From Nitrospirota bacterium (GTDB lineage Bacteria; Nitrospirota; Thermodesulfovibrionia; Thermodesulfovibrionales; Magnetobacteriaceae): a stretch of 55,306 nucleotides of DNA. A program made the position numbers and the translations under genes. The stretch's first letter is position 1; every line of letters begins with the position of its first letter. Below the pieces are notes generated by a model, which worked only from the letters and a program-made list of their open reading frames with translations, did not search any database and had not been told where the DNA came from. Positions 1 through 8,312 of the stretch are shown here, in pieces. Where the stretch lies: contig JADFYO010000020.1 in NCBI GenBank assembly GCA_015233015.1, forward strand, positions 1 to 55,306, given 5' to 3'.

Positions 1-315
1 GGAGGAGAAAAGGACTACTGACTTAGGACATACACCCGCCCCTTTGGGGCTTGGGCTATGAAAAATATATGGACTTGCTGTAACTTAAAAAAGGCAATTT
101 TCTGTCTTGACAAATGGGTCCACCATATTATGAGGCGAGTTATTATCCCATCATATAAAAATGTTGGCATAGACATTATACAGAGCAATCTGAGAACGGC
201 TAAGATGACAAGAGAGCGATATTTCGAGTTGTTAGATGTTTGCAAGTAGCGGGGCTAACGTTCAGGACGCCAGCACCGGCATATAAAGTTAATGAAGCGG
301 CCAGGAAAGCACTAA
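1..315. other. Window edge without a supported gene
   Basis: No recognisable coding sequence. An open frame of 63 codons runs on the plus strand from 58 to 249, but its product resembles no family I know and it has no convincing ribosome binding site. The opposite strand is also open over 15-245, which makes both frames weak. A short GC-rich inverted repeat (cgcccc/ggggc) lies near 37-51. The stretch could be the downstream region of a gene beyond the edge or a degenerate insertion. Confidence 0.4.
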
Positions 316-957
316 TTAATCCTTATCGAACAGCCTGTTTTCAATAGCGTATCGCACCAGCTCGGCGTTATTTTTCAGCTGGAGTTTCTCCATGATGTTG
401 CTTCTGTAAGTGTTTATCGTCCTTACGCTTAGGGTAAGCCGCTCGGCTATTTCTTTAGGGGTCCTTCCGGCTGCTATCATTTCCATTACGTGAAATTCCC
501 TGTTGGTAAGATATTTATACAGGGGTTTGTCTGATTTCCTGTCAAGTTCGCAGGCGAGTTTCTCTGCCAATGTAGCGGTTATGTATTTTCCTCCGGCAGC
601 TATTTTCTTTATTGCATTCAATAATTCGTCCGGCAGGGCTTTTTTGTTCAGATACCCCGATGCTCCGAGCTTTAACGACTGTATGGCGTACTCCTCCTCA
701 GGGTACATGCTTAGAATAAGAACAGGTAGCCCTGGATAGTCGTGCTTTATCTGTTCAAGCGTCAGAAGGCCGTTTTTGTCAGGCAGGGATATATCGAGGA
801 TTACAACGTTAAATTCTGATTTTTTCAGGTGCGACAGCGCCTCCTTCGAGGTCTCGGCCTCGATGATCGTTTCGATATCCGGCTGCCTGTGCAGGATCTT
901 TATTATTCCTTCCCTGACAATGGGATGGTCGTCAACTAACAGTATCTTCGTCATCAT
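316..957 (-). CDS. NarL/FixJ-family response regulator
   Basis: DNA-binding output half of a two-component pair. From the ATG at 957 the protein has 213 residues. A receiver domain fills residues 4-120: acidic pocket D9/D10 (LLVDDHP), phospho-acceptor D55 (VILDISLP) and the conserved Lys in GYLNKK near 105. A LuxR-type helix-turn-helix follows at about 148-205 (LTNREFHVMEMIAAG, then TPKEIAERL and VRTINTYRSNI). The start overlaps the 3' end of the upstream kinase gene by 26 bases, so the two are co-transcribed and almost certainly form a cognate pair. A longer in-frame start at 978 exists, but it adds residues before the first beta strand. Targets are unknown; a TAGGTAA-type inverted repeat upstream of the kinase gene is a candidate autoregulatory site. 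Confidence 0.93.
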   Translation of the reverse strand: MMTKILLVDDHPIVREGIIKILHRQPDIETIIEAETSKEALSHLKKSEFNVVILDISLPDKNGLLTLEQIKHDYPGLPVLILSMYPEEEYAIQSLKLGASGYLNKKALPDELLNAIKKIAAGGKYITATLAEKLACELDRKSDKPLYKYLTNREFHVMEMIAAGRTPKEIAERLTLSVRTINTYRSNIMEKLQLKNNAELVRYAIENRLFDKD

Positions 958-2422
958 CGCTCGTATTGGGAATAACAATTTTCACGGCCGTTCCCACTTC
1001 TGTTTTTCCTTTAATATCAATCTGCCATCCACACATGGCAACACGCTCTCTCATCCCCAGAAGCCCAAGGGAATTATGATCGAATATCTTACCCTCTTCT
1101 ATCCCAATGCCATCGTCAACTATCTTTACCATAAGTGTGCCGTCTCTATTATACATGAAGGCGTTGACTTTATTCGCGTTTGCGTGGCGGCAGACATTTG
1201 TTATCGCCTCCTGAAATATGCGAAAGAGTGTCGTAGAGGCCTCGGCGCTAAGGCTGCCGATTGCGAAAGTGGTTTTCACGTTGTACCTGATATTACACTT
1301 AATCCCTGTGCGCTTCTCGAATTTCCTTGCCTGCCACTCCATGGCTGCCAGAAGGCCAAGCTGGTCTAAAATGCTCGGACGCAGTTCTGTGGCAATGTTG
1401 TGCATACGGTCGATAATAGTGTCAATGGACTTCTCTATGTCGTGTATTTGGGATACTATGACCGTCCTGTCGGAAGAGGAGTTTGAGATGAGCATCTCGT
1501 CTATGTCTATCTTTAACGAGGTGAGGGACTGGCCTAGCTCATCGTGGAGTTCTCTGGCAATTCTGGTGCGTTCCTTCTCGATAAGTGACTGGAGGCGGGT
1601 AGCAAGACAGCGGAGCTGCCCCCTCGAGGTAATCAGCTCATCTTCGATTACCTTCCTGTGAGCCAGCGCCTCTTCCAGCCGGAAATTGGTTTCGCGCTGA
1701 AAGGTGGAAAGAATGCTGCCGATATTCAAAGCCGATATAATTATGAAAATTCCCCTGATTAAACGCACTGGAAGGTTAGTAACAGAATGGAACCATTCAA
1801 CGTTCAATATGTTTGAGGGGAAAAAACTGCCCTTTGGGACGATTAATCCCCCAAGTATTCCATAGATAAGAAAGGACATGGCCAATATCCATAACTTATG
1901 CTTCATATATGAGACCTCTTTGAGGTCTTCATCCTCCCTGTAATGATACCTGATAAATCCCGCGCCAGTAAGCAGCGCCCCGGTAAGTCCAAGAAAATAT
2001 CTCGACAGGATGTTGGAGGTGGTCAGGAAGTTGTCTGACGCCGCTGAGACTGCCGCTATCACAAACACGATGAGCAATATTAACCAGACATCATAAGAAA
2101 CTTTTCCCAAGCATTCCTGATTTACTTTACGACAACACATCCTGATCCCGAAATCCATCAGAAAACAATAGGAAACAATGAGAAATATCCACCTTGTGTA
2201 ATCCAGCACTATTGTCCTGCCCTTAATCAGCACCCACATGTCGAGCCACTCGTTTATACCGTGCAATACCCCGAACATGCCCAGCAGCCAGATTATCCTG
2301 CCTATTTTATAAATGCTGTCAGGTTTGCACTGGGTCAGAATGCTGTAGCCCATTACAAAAAATGACAGGCCATAGACGAAATATATTACGTCTAAATCAT
2401 GCTCAAAAAATATGTGCGCCAT
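932..2422 (-). CDS. Membrane sensor histidine kinase, HisKA_3 (NarX/DegS) class
   Basis: This 496-residue kinase is the partner of the NarL-type regulator it overlaps. The first 240 residues are hydrophobic and predict about seven membrane helices with little extracytoplasmic domain, so the sensor is membrane-embedded (MASE-like) and its ligand unknown. A short linker with a charged coiled segment (residues 243-285) leads to the dimerisation/H-box ARELHDELGQSLTSLKID, with H293 as the expected phosphorylated histidine. The HATPase domain follows, with an N box around N409 (EAITNVCRHA), DDGIGI at about 437 and GLLGMRERV. Length and domain order are normal for the family. The gene is divergent from the cytidylate-kinase-like gene, and about 220 bases of shared upstream DNA separate them. 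Confidence 0.93.
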   Translation of the reverse strand: MAHIFFEHDLDVIYFVYGLSFFVMGYSILTQCKPDSIYKIGRIIWLLGMFGVLHGINEWLDMWVLIKGRTIVLDYTRWIFLIVSYCFLMDFGIRMCCRKVNQECLGKVSYDVWLILLIVFVIAAVSAASDNFLTTSNILSRYFLGLTGALLTGAGFIRYHYREDEDLKEVSYMKHKLWILAMSFLIYGILGGLIVPKGSFFPSNILNVEWFHSVTNLPVRLIRGIFIIISALNIGSILSTFQRETNFRLEEALAHRKVIEDELITSRGQLRCLATRLQSLIEKERTRIARELHDELGQSLTSLKIDIDEMLISNSSSDRTVIVSQIHDIEKSIDTIIDRMHNIATELRPSILDQLGLLAAMEWQARKFEKRTGIKCNIRYNVKTTFAIGSLSAEASTTLFRIFQEAITNVCRHANANKVNAFMYNRDGTLMVKIVDDGIGIEEGKIFDHNSLGLLGMRERVAMCGWQIDIKGKTEVGTAVKIVIPNTSDDDEDTVS

Positions 2423-2643
2423 TATAAGACGCTATCCATTACAACAGGTTTTCCATAATAAGTCTATTGTAACGCATGTAAATGCAAATTGCCATAGGTA
2501 ATTTACCTAAAACTATTAGGCAATACAACTGCCGATAATATGTATTTTTGCGTGTTGATATATAGATGTTATTACTAATATCATAAATGCATAACTTGCG
2601 GTGATACCCGGACAGGGATTAATAAAGGCGTGAGGGGTGGAAA
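2423..2643. promoter_or_regulatory. Divergent intergenic region with TAGGTAA inverted repeat
   Basis: This region separates the minus-strand kinase gene from the plus-strand operon starting at 2644, so it must hold promoters for both. A near-perfect 15-base palindrome, TAGGTAATTTACCTA, lies at 2495-2509 with only the central base unpaired, and a half-site-like ATTAGGCAAT follows at 2515-2524. A similar element, GTAGGCAAATTACCTAC, lies upstream of the STAS-cheA operon at 17859-17875. It is a candidate operator; the binding protein is unknown. A purine-rich GAGGGGTGG just before 2644 serves as the ribosome binding site of the plus-strand gene. Confidence 0.5.
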
Positions 2644-3456
2644 ATGTCGGTTATAACTATTAACAGGGCGCAGTACAGCATGGGTAAAGCGGTTGCCGAA
2701 GGGGTTGCGCTTAGGACGGGTTATAAGTGTCTGGGCAGCGAAATAATTACTATAGCATCGGAGGAGTTTCATATCCCGGAGGAGGAGTTTCATAATGCCT
2801 TGGATACAGTTCCTTCCTTCTGGGGAATGCAGCTTGTCAAAAGAATAAAAATAGCGGCTTATTTCCAGGCGGCTCTTGCTAAATATCTTCTTAGGGACAA
2901 TATCATTTATTATGGGCCGGCCGGTCACGCTCTTATACAGGGAGTACCGCACGTATTTAAGGTGCGTATTGTTGCAGATGTCAGTGATATGGTACGGCTT
3001 GAGCATCTTTCAGGCGATGAAGCCATGAGAAAGCTGGTTAAACTGGATAAGAACCGGCAGAAATTAAACAGATTTCTATATCACATTGACGGCAGTGACG
3101 CCTCTCTTTACGATATGGTAATAGAGCTAAAAACGTCTGATGCTGACAACGTTATCGAGCAAATATCCTTTGAGGCGCTCTCCTCGAGATACATGGTCTC
3201 GACTTATTCGGTTAACTGCCTGAAGAACATAGAGCTGGCCAGCCGGGTCAAGGCCGCGCTCATCGATATAGATCATGACATAGCAATACGGGCCAATAGA
3301 GGCAGCGTATTTATTCACACAAAGGTCAGCGACAGCGGACGAGAAAGGCGTATAGACATGATAAATATGGCGGTGGAGAATGTCTCCGGCATCAAAAGCA
3401 TAGAAGTCACTACAACCGAGGATATATACGCAAAATACGCAGAGACATACAGGTGA
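2644..3456 (+). CDS. Cytidylate-kinase-like protein with C-terminal BON-like domain
   Basis: The 270-residue product matches the cytidylate-kinase-like family in its first 185 residues: ITINRAQYSMGKAVAEGVA, then the E/D-rich helix, then a VRIVADVSDMVRLEHL strand-helix. The phosphate-binding loop is degenerate. Family members usually carry a GSGG-type loop after ISRE, and here the segment reads AQYSMGK, so kinase activity is doubtful. Residues about 195-265 look like a BON domain (SRVKAALIDIDHDI, GSVFIHTKVSDSGRE, VSGIKSIEVTT), which usually binds phospholipid or another ligand. It is the first gene of an apparent operon with the Usp-like, TauE/SafE, receiver and PEP-synthase-like genes. A role as a nucleotide or metabolite sensor is inference. 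Confidence 0.75.
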   Translation: MSVITINRAQYSMGKAVAEGVALRTGYKCLGSEIITIASEEFHIPEEEFHNALDTVPSFWGMQLVKRIKIAAYFQAALAKYLLRDNIIYYGPAGHALIQGVPHVFKVRIVADVSDMVRLEHLSGDEAMRKLVKLDKNRQKLNRFLYHIDGSDASLYDMVIELKTSDADNVIEQISFEALSSRYMVSTYSVNCLKNIELASRVKAALIDIDHDIAIRANRGSVFIHTKVSDSGRERRIDMINMAVENVSGIKSIEVTTTEDIYAKYAETYR

Positions 3457-3524
3457 TACACGGCTTCATAAAATACAATTTACTGTGATTACTAATTCGT
3501 TGCATTTGTTTAAGGAGGTATGGC

Positions 3525-4136
3525 TTGAAAAGGATAATAGTAATTGATGACCAGTGGGATATGGACTCTCCCGTGCTCAAGTACGCGCTAAAGGCATCGA
3601 AAGCGGCCGACACTGAAATAATAGGCATTTTGCCGGTCAGGGGCGCGACGCAATCTACTAAGCTGCAGAGGCAGCTTAACGCTGCCGGACAAAAACTCGC
3701 CTCAGAAGGCGTAAGCTTTAGTTCCTACATCGTGGGTACGGAACGGGAGGAATTCATAAGCAGGATTAAGGGTCTTACTCCGGCAAGCCTTGTACTAGTA
3801 GGCGACACTGTTTTCAGTGGATTATTGAAAGGCACGATAACTATCGAGACATTGAAAAAAGAAATATCCTGTCCGGTAACAACTGCCCGTGCCCTGGATT
3901 CAGCCCCGAAAAAAATCGGCAAGGGCATAAATCTTATCAGCTTCATCGCCTATGCCATGGGGTCGATAATAATATATGGCGTTTTTTTTCCAAAAATTAT
4001 AACGCTTAACGCGAAGTTGTTTATGTCAATGACAGTCCAGGGGGCTATCGCCGTCATGGCCGTAGTTGTCGTTCATGCGTGGGTATGGGGAAATACGGTA
4101 CATGTCTTACCTAAAATGTTCAGACTTGAGAAATAA
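3525..4136 (+). CDS. Universal-stress-protein-like domain with two C-terminal membrane helices
   Basis: The 203-residue protein starts at a TTG at 3525, five bases after a strong AAGGAGGT; the ATG at 3520 in another frame stops immediately, so the TTG is favoured. Residues 1-125 have the alternating strand/helix layout of UspA (RIIVIDDQWD at the N-terminus, SLVLVGDTVFSGLLKGTITIE, then EISCPVTTA). The usual G-x2-G-x9-G(S/T) nucleotide loop is only partly recognisable. Residues about 133-190 form two hydrophobic segments, which would anchor the domain to the inner membrane. Membrane-tethered Usp domains are less common than soluble ones. It sits directly upstream of the TauE/SafE permease gene, so regulating or accompanying that transporter is a plausible inference. 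Confidence 0.7.
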   Translation: MKRIIVIDDQWDMDSPVLKYALKASKAADTEIIGILPVRGATQSTKLQRQLNAAGQKLASEGVSFSSYIVGTEREEFISRIKGLTPASLVLVGDTVFSGLLKGTITIETLKKEISCPVTTARALDSAPKKIGKGINLISFIAYAMGSIIIYGVFFPKIITLNAKLFMSMTVQGAIAVMAVVVVHAWVWGNTVHVLPKMFRLEK

Positions 4137-4177
4137 AGTTCAGTCCTTATCATAAACCGGTCAGGAGGAATTATAAG

Positions 4178-5266
4178 ATGGTGGATACACAGATAGCAGA
4201 GAGTGTGAATATAATGACGAATATCTTCGACATGCATCCATGGTACATGCTTGGTTTGGTAGTGCTTGGTTTCATTGGCGGGACAATCTCAGGCTTTATA
4301 GGCTCCGGAGGGGCATTCCTGATGACCCCGGGTATGATGAATCTGGGTGTGCCTGGCGTTATCGCGGTTTCAAGCAATATTGCCCATAAGTTTGGAAAGG
4401 CCATGATGGGCTCAAAAAAACACAGCGAGATGGGTAATGTCGATAAAAAACTTGGGTTTTTTTTACTCATTACGGCGGCAATCGGAATAAGTCTCGCAGT
4501 TTTTGTTAACAAGTACTTCTATGATAAATTAGGGAAAGACGGCTCAGACCTATACGTAAGTTTGTTTTTCGTTATCGTACTCAGTATAATCGGCTCGTTC
4601 ATGCTAAAAGACGCCCTGAGGTCAAAGAGAGAACCAGGCTCAGGACCTTCTGACAAGCTATTAAAAATATCCAGGAAATTTCAGCTCAAGCCGATAATAC
4701 ATTTTAAGACTGCCAAAGTGGACATATCCCTTGCCGCCCTTCTTGTAGTAGGATTAGCCACCGGATATATGGCGGGGACAATCGGCGTCGGAGGGTTTAT
4801 CGGCGTACCGGCGATGATTTACCTGTTCGGGGTTCCAACTGCCATAGCCGCAGGGACTGAACTTTTCCTGGCTGTGTTCACAGGGGGATGGGGTACATTT
4901 AATTATGCCCTTCATGGTTATGTCGATTTAAGAGTAGTGCTTTTGCTCTACGTTGGCTCTTTACCGGGAATATACTTAGGTGCGGTAGGTACAAAAGTTG
5001 TAAAAGAACTATATATCAGAATGGTGACGGCAGTGCTGATTCTCCTGTGTGTAGTGTCGAGATTATTTGCCATCCCCGTCAACTGCAAAAATTTAAATCT
5101 TGTAGATATGAGTAAGGACACAATCGCGATATTTGAGATGGGCAGCAAGATATTTCTCTTTGGGAGCGGACTTGTTGCCACGTTTTTAATTCTCTACTGG
5201 ACATTCAGGGCAAAGGCCAGAGAGAAAAGGCCGGTCGAAGTCAGTTATTCCGGCAGTGTGGAATAA
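4178..5266 (+). CDS. TauE/SafE family sulfite/organic anion permease
   Basis: An inner-membrane transporter of 362 residues. It has the two repeated halves typical of TauE/SafE: an N-terminal GFIGGTISGFIGSGGAFL repeat (residues 28-48) followed by SSNIAHKFGKA, and an internal copy GLATGYMAGTIGVGGFIG near 190-210 followed by the TELFLAVFTGGWGTFNY segment. About eight hydrophobic helices alternate with a charged cytoplasmic loop around residues 145-180 (RSKREPGSG). A good ribosome binding site (CAGGAGGAATTATAAG) precedes the ATG. The family exports or imports sulfite, sulfoacetate and other C1-C3 anions; the substrate cannot be read from sequence. In this operon it may act together with the downstream receiver and PEP-synthase-like proteins. 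Confidence 0.9.
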   Translation: MVDTQIAESVNIMTNIFDMHPWYMLGLVVLGFIGGTISGFIGSGGAFLMTPGMMNLGVPGVIAVSSNIAHKFGKAMMGSKKHSEMGNVDKKLGFFLLITAAIGISLAVFVNKYFYDKLGKDGSDLYVSLFFVIVLSIIGSFMLKDALRSKREPGSGPSDKLLKISRKFQLKPIIHFKTAKVDISLAALLVVGLATGYMAGTIGVGGFIGVPAMIYLFGVPTAIAAGTELFLAVFTGGWGTFNYALHGYVDLRVVLLLYVGSLPGIYLGAVGTKVVKELYIRMVTAVLILLCVVSRLFAIPVNCKNLNLVDMSKDTIAIFEMGSKIFLFGSGLVATFLILYWTFRAKAREKRPVEVSYSGSVE

Positions 5267-5288
5267 CTTTGTTAAAGGAGACAGGTGA

Positions 5289-5699
5289 ATGATGGAAAGA
5301 AAGTGCCGTTTGATGGTAGTTGACGACGAGACGATTGTGTGCAAGCGCCTCAAACAGATTATGGAAAAGGCCGGTTATGAAGTGGCTGTCTTTGGCGACG
5401 GAGCGGAGGCCATAGAGGTGATGGGCAGGACAACGTTCGATATTATCGTAACAGATATGAGAATGGACGGCATGGAGGATGGGATGAGGCTGCTTGAGGC
5501 GGCAAGAGAAAAAAATCCTGCGGCGAAGGTTATTATCCTCACCGGGTTTGCCGAGACTGAAATGGTCAGAGAGGCATTTAGAAAAGGGGTATTCGACGTC
5601 ATCTCCAAGCCCGTTGAAATCGATAGTATCAAACGGGTGATTGGCAGGGCCGAAAAGGAACTTAACGCGTCAAGACGCGAGGCGTTTGCCCAAGTGTGA
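5289..5699 (+). CDS. Single-domain response regulator (CheY-like)
   Basis: The 136-residue product is a stand-alone receiver domain. It has the acidic pair in MVVDDETIVC, the phospho-acceptor Asp in IIVTDMRMDGMEDGM, the conserved Thr in IILTGFAE and the Lys in DVISKPVEID. There is no output domain, so it presumably acts through protein-protein contact. The start may be the first or second of two adjacent ATG codons (5289 or 5292), both downstream of AAAGGAG. It lies 22 bases after the permease gene and 27 bases before the first PEP-synthase-like gene, in one operon. No histidine kinase lies in the same operon; the NarX-class kinase at 932-2422 is the nearest candidate. The link is inference. 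Confidence 0.92.
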   Translation: MMERKCRLMVVDDETIVCKRLKQIMEKAGYEVAVFGDGAEAIEVMGRTTFDIIVTDMRMDGMEDGMRLLEAAREKNPAAKVIILTGFAETEMVREAFRKGVFDVISKPVEIDSIKRVIGRAEKELNASRREAFAQV

Positions 5700-5726
5700 T
5701 AAAAACGTGATACGACAGGTGATAAA

Positions 5727-8312
5727 ATGACTAAAGTTATGCAGAAACTCTTCGGGGCCTTTTCTACTAAAAAGGAGCCGGCTCATGACGAAGTAAGACT
5801 GTCTGACGTCAGACTGTCTCTGAGGGTTGTATATAACCGTTTCCGGCAGATGTTAAACAGCAACAACCATGCCCTCGAGATTATGGCCGACATGGGGAAT
5901 AAACTTGGCGGGAATTATATCTTCGATATTAACTATATAAAGAAGTCCTATTCCGAGTTCTCAGATACATTGTTCCAATCCATCTACAACTTAAACGCCC
6001 TTTCAGAAAACAAATATTTATACCTTCACAGGGTATTCGAAAGGATTAATACCCAGGTTAACGGGATACTCCAGGATAAACCACCGATGGATGTAAAAGA
6101 AACGGTCATGTTTTACAGAAATATCACATGGGAAATGGCGGATGAGGTCGGAGGAAAAAACGCAGCCCTCGCAGAAATCGGAAACTACCTTAAACTTAAC
6201 ATTCCTGACGGCTTCGCGATAACCGCGGGTGCGTTCAGGGAGTTTATCGAATATAACCATATAGATGAAAAGATTGAATCTCTGAGGAAACAATATGTAT
6301 CTGACGATATGGGCATAGGCAGCGATTTCTTCTTGAGGGCGCAGCAAATCGTCAGAAACGGCACAGTTCCTGAGCATATGATGGAAGCCCTTGACAATGC
6401 CCTTACGCAAATGAATTGCGGTAACGGCAAGGCCAGCTTTCTGGCCGTACGCAGCAGCGCTGAGAAGGAGGACGGGGAGTTTTCCTTTGCCGGACAGTTT
6501 TCCACAGTGCTGAACGTGCCCGCCGAAATAACAAGTCTTACAGAGGCATATAAACAGGTACTGGCAAGTCTGTATCGTCCTGAGGCGTTTCAGAAACAAG
6601 ACCACGCCGCCGCTGTAATGGCTATGAGCGTTGGATGTGTCAGAATGGTTTTCTCCCGTGTAAGCGGAGTAATGTATTCAATGGACCCAAACGACATCGA
6701 CAGAGATGTGATTATTATAAGCGCAAACTGGGGGCTTGGCACAACAGTCGCAGAAGGTACCGTCGATGCGGATGTTTATGTTGTAGAGAAGAGAGATCCT
6801 TACAATATTATAGAAAGAAAAATCGGTAAAAAAGCAGTGATGGATGTAAACGATAATGCAGGAGGAACAGTAGTAACCGTATCCGTGTCTGAAGCAGACA
6901 GAAAGATTCAGTGCCTCAGCGATGCTCAAATAAAAGACCTCGCGCGCCACGCCGGGATTATCGAACATTACTTTAAAAAGCCCCAGGACATAGAATGGTC
7001 TTTCAACGACAAGGGGGAATTGTTCTTTTTGCAGTCGAGACCGCTTAAAATCTCCCGCAAGCCGGAGAAATCAGCTAAGGACATGCTTTTTTCATCCAGC
7101 CTCCCAAAATATCAGGTCATCATGGAAAGGCAGGGGATTATCGCGTGCCGCGGCATTGGGGCGGGCAAGGTATTTCACCTGAAACGTATGGAAGACCTCA
7201 AGGAATTCAAATGCGGCTCCGTGCTCGTGGCCAAACACGACTCTTCCCAGTTCATAAAGGTAATGCCAAAGGCCGCGGCAATAATTACAGAGACAGGGAC
7301 TCCTACAAGCCATATGGCAAACATCGCGCGCGAGTTCCGTGTGCCGACTATTGTGAATGCAGGCATGGCTGTCAATATGCTCCAAGACGGTGATGAGATT
7401 ACCGTTGACGCCGACGACAACAAGGTGTATGCCGGGACTGTTAAAGAGCTTCTCAGGTATAACATTACAGAGGATATTAATCTGGCTGAGGAGAAGGAAT
7501 TCAGGATTTTGAAGAAAATACTGAGATATATGGCCCCTCTGAACCTTACAGACCCGGGCAGCTTTACTGCCGAGGCTTGCCAGACTTTTCATGACATTCT
7601 CAGGTTTATACATGAAAAGGGCATAGAAGAGCTGACCACAAATACAGGCCGTTACAAGGAAATCCTGCGAGACAGCGCCGCCGTGAGGCTTGACGTCCCC
7701 ATACCGGTAGATATATGTGTAATAGACATCGGCGGCGGACTAATAAACGGCAAGGCCGCGCCTGACCATATTTCCTCTATTCCTTTTAAGGCAATAGTAG
7801 AGGGTATGAGCCACCCCGGCATATGGCACTCGCATGCGGATTCTATTGCCATACCGGCTACGCCAAGAAGGCGCGGAATCGCTGCTTTATGTTATCATGG
7901 AGATAATGTTGCGGTGGTTTCACATGAATATGTTAATCTTACTATGAGGTTGGGGAATAATTTTAATATGCTGGATTGTTACTGCGGCGAAAATATAGAG
8001 GACAACCATGTCTATTTCAGATTTAGCGGGGCAGTGCCTGATTATATGCCGGTGCCTGTAAAAAATTCAGGCAGAGGCGGGCTTATTGCGGCAATATTGA
8101 GAGAGTTAGACATGAGAGTTGACACAAAGGGCGGGCTAGTCATCGCCCGTGCCGACAATATTTCCCGCATGGAGATGGAAGTGCTGCTTAACTATTTAGG
8201 CCGATTGGCCGCCTGCGCCCCCCAATTCGACGCCGTCGAGTGTAATGAACAGACAATAAGGCACTATGCTACAAACTTCCTCGAAGGAAAATACGATTTA
8301 AAAGAAGCATGA
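5727..8312 (+). CDS. PEP/pyruvate-binding domain protein 1, without PEP-synthase barrel
   Basis: The 861-residue protein has the catalytic parts of the PEP synthase/dikinase superfamily. Residues about 1-115 are a helical N-terminal domain with no match I recognise. Residues 130-440 form the ATP-grasp-like PEP/pyruvate-binding domain: GGKNAALAEIG near 143, AVRSSAEKEDGEFSFAGQF at 240-258, and DIEWSFNDKG then LQSRPL at 421-440. The phosphohistidine swivel domain is at about 465-575, with H529 in TGTPTSHMANIARE as the expected phospho-carrier. The large PEP/pyruvate TIM barrel expected next is absent. About 280 residues of an unfamiliar domain replace it, including VDICVIDIGGG and SIPFKAIVEGM. 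This layout recalls rifampin phosphotransferase-type enzymes, but the acceptor is unknown. The stop overlaps the start of the next gene by four bases (ATGA). Confidence 0.85.
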   Translation: MTKVMQKLFGAFSTKKEPAHDEVRLSDVRLSLRVVYNRFRQMLNSNNHALEIMADMGNKLGGNYIFDINYIKKSYSEFSDTLFQSIYNLNALSENKYLYLHRVFERINTQVNGILQDKPPMDVKETVMFYRNITWEMADEVGGKNAALAEIGNYLKLNIPDGFAITAGAFREFIEYNHIDEKIESLRKQYVSDDMGIGSDFFLRAQQIVRNGTVPEHMMEALDNALTQMNCGNGKASFLAVRSSAEKEDGEFSFAGQFSTVLNVPAEITSLTEAYKQVLASLYRPEAFQKQDHAAAVMAMSVGCVRMVFSRVSGVMYSMDPNDIDRDVIIISANWGLGTTVAEGTVDADVYVVEKRDPYNIIERKIGKKAVMDVNDNAGGTVVTVSVSEADRKIQCLSDAQIKDLARHAGIIEHYFKKPQDIEWSFNDKGELFFLQSRPLKISRKPEKSAKDMLFSSSLPKYQVIMERQGIIACRGIGAGKVFHLKRMEDLKEFKCGSVLVAKHDSSQFIKVMPKAAAIITETGTPTSHMANIAREFRVPTIVNAGMAVNMLQDGDEITVDADDNKVYAGTVKELLRYNITEDINLAEEKEFRILKKILRYMAPLNLTDPGSFTAEACQTFHDILRFIHEKGIEELTTNTGRYKEILRDSAAVRLDVPIPVDICVIDIGGGLINGKAAPDHISSIPFKAIVEGMSHPGIWHSHADSIAIPATPRRRGIAALCYHGDNVAVVSHEYVNLTMRLGNNFNMLDCYCGENIEDNHVYFRFSGAVPDYMPVPVKNSGRGGLIAAILRELDMRVDTKGGLVIARADNISRMEMEVLLNYLGRLAACAPQFDAVECNEQTIRHYATNFLEGKYDLKEA

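Noticed and set aside
15-249. Overlapping open frames at the window start
   Set aside because: Both strands are open, neither product resembles a known family, and no ribosome binding site supports them.
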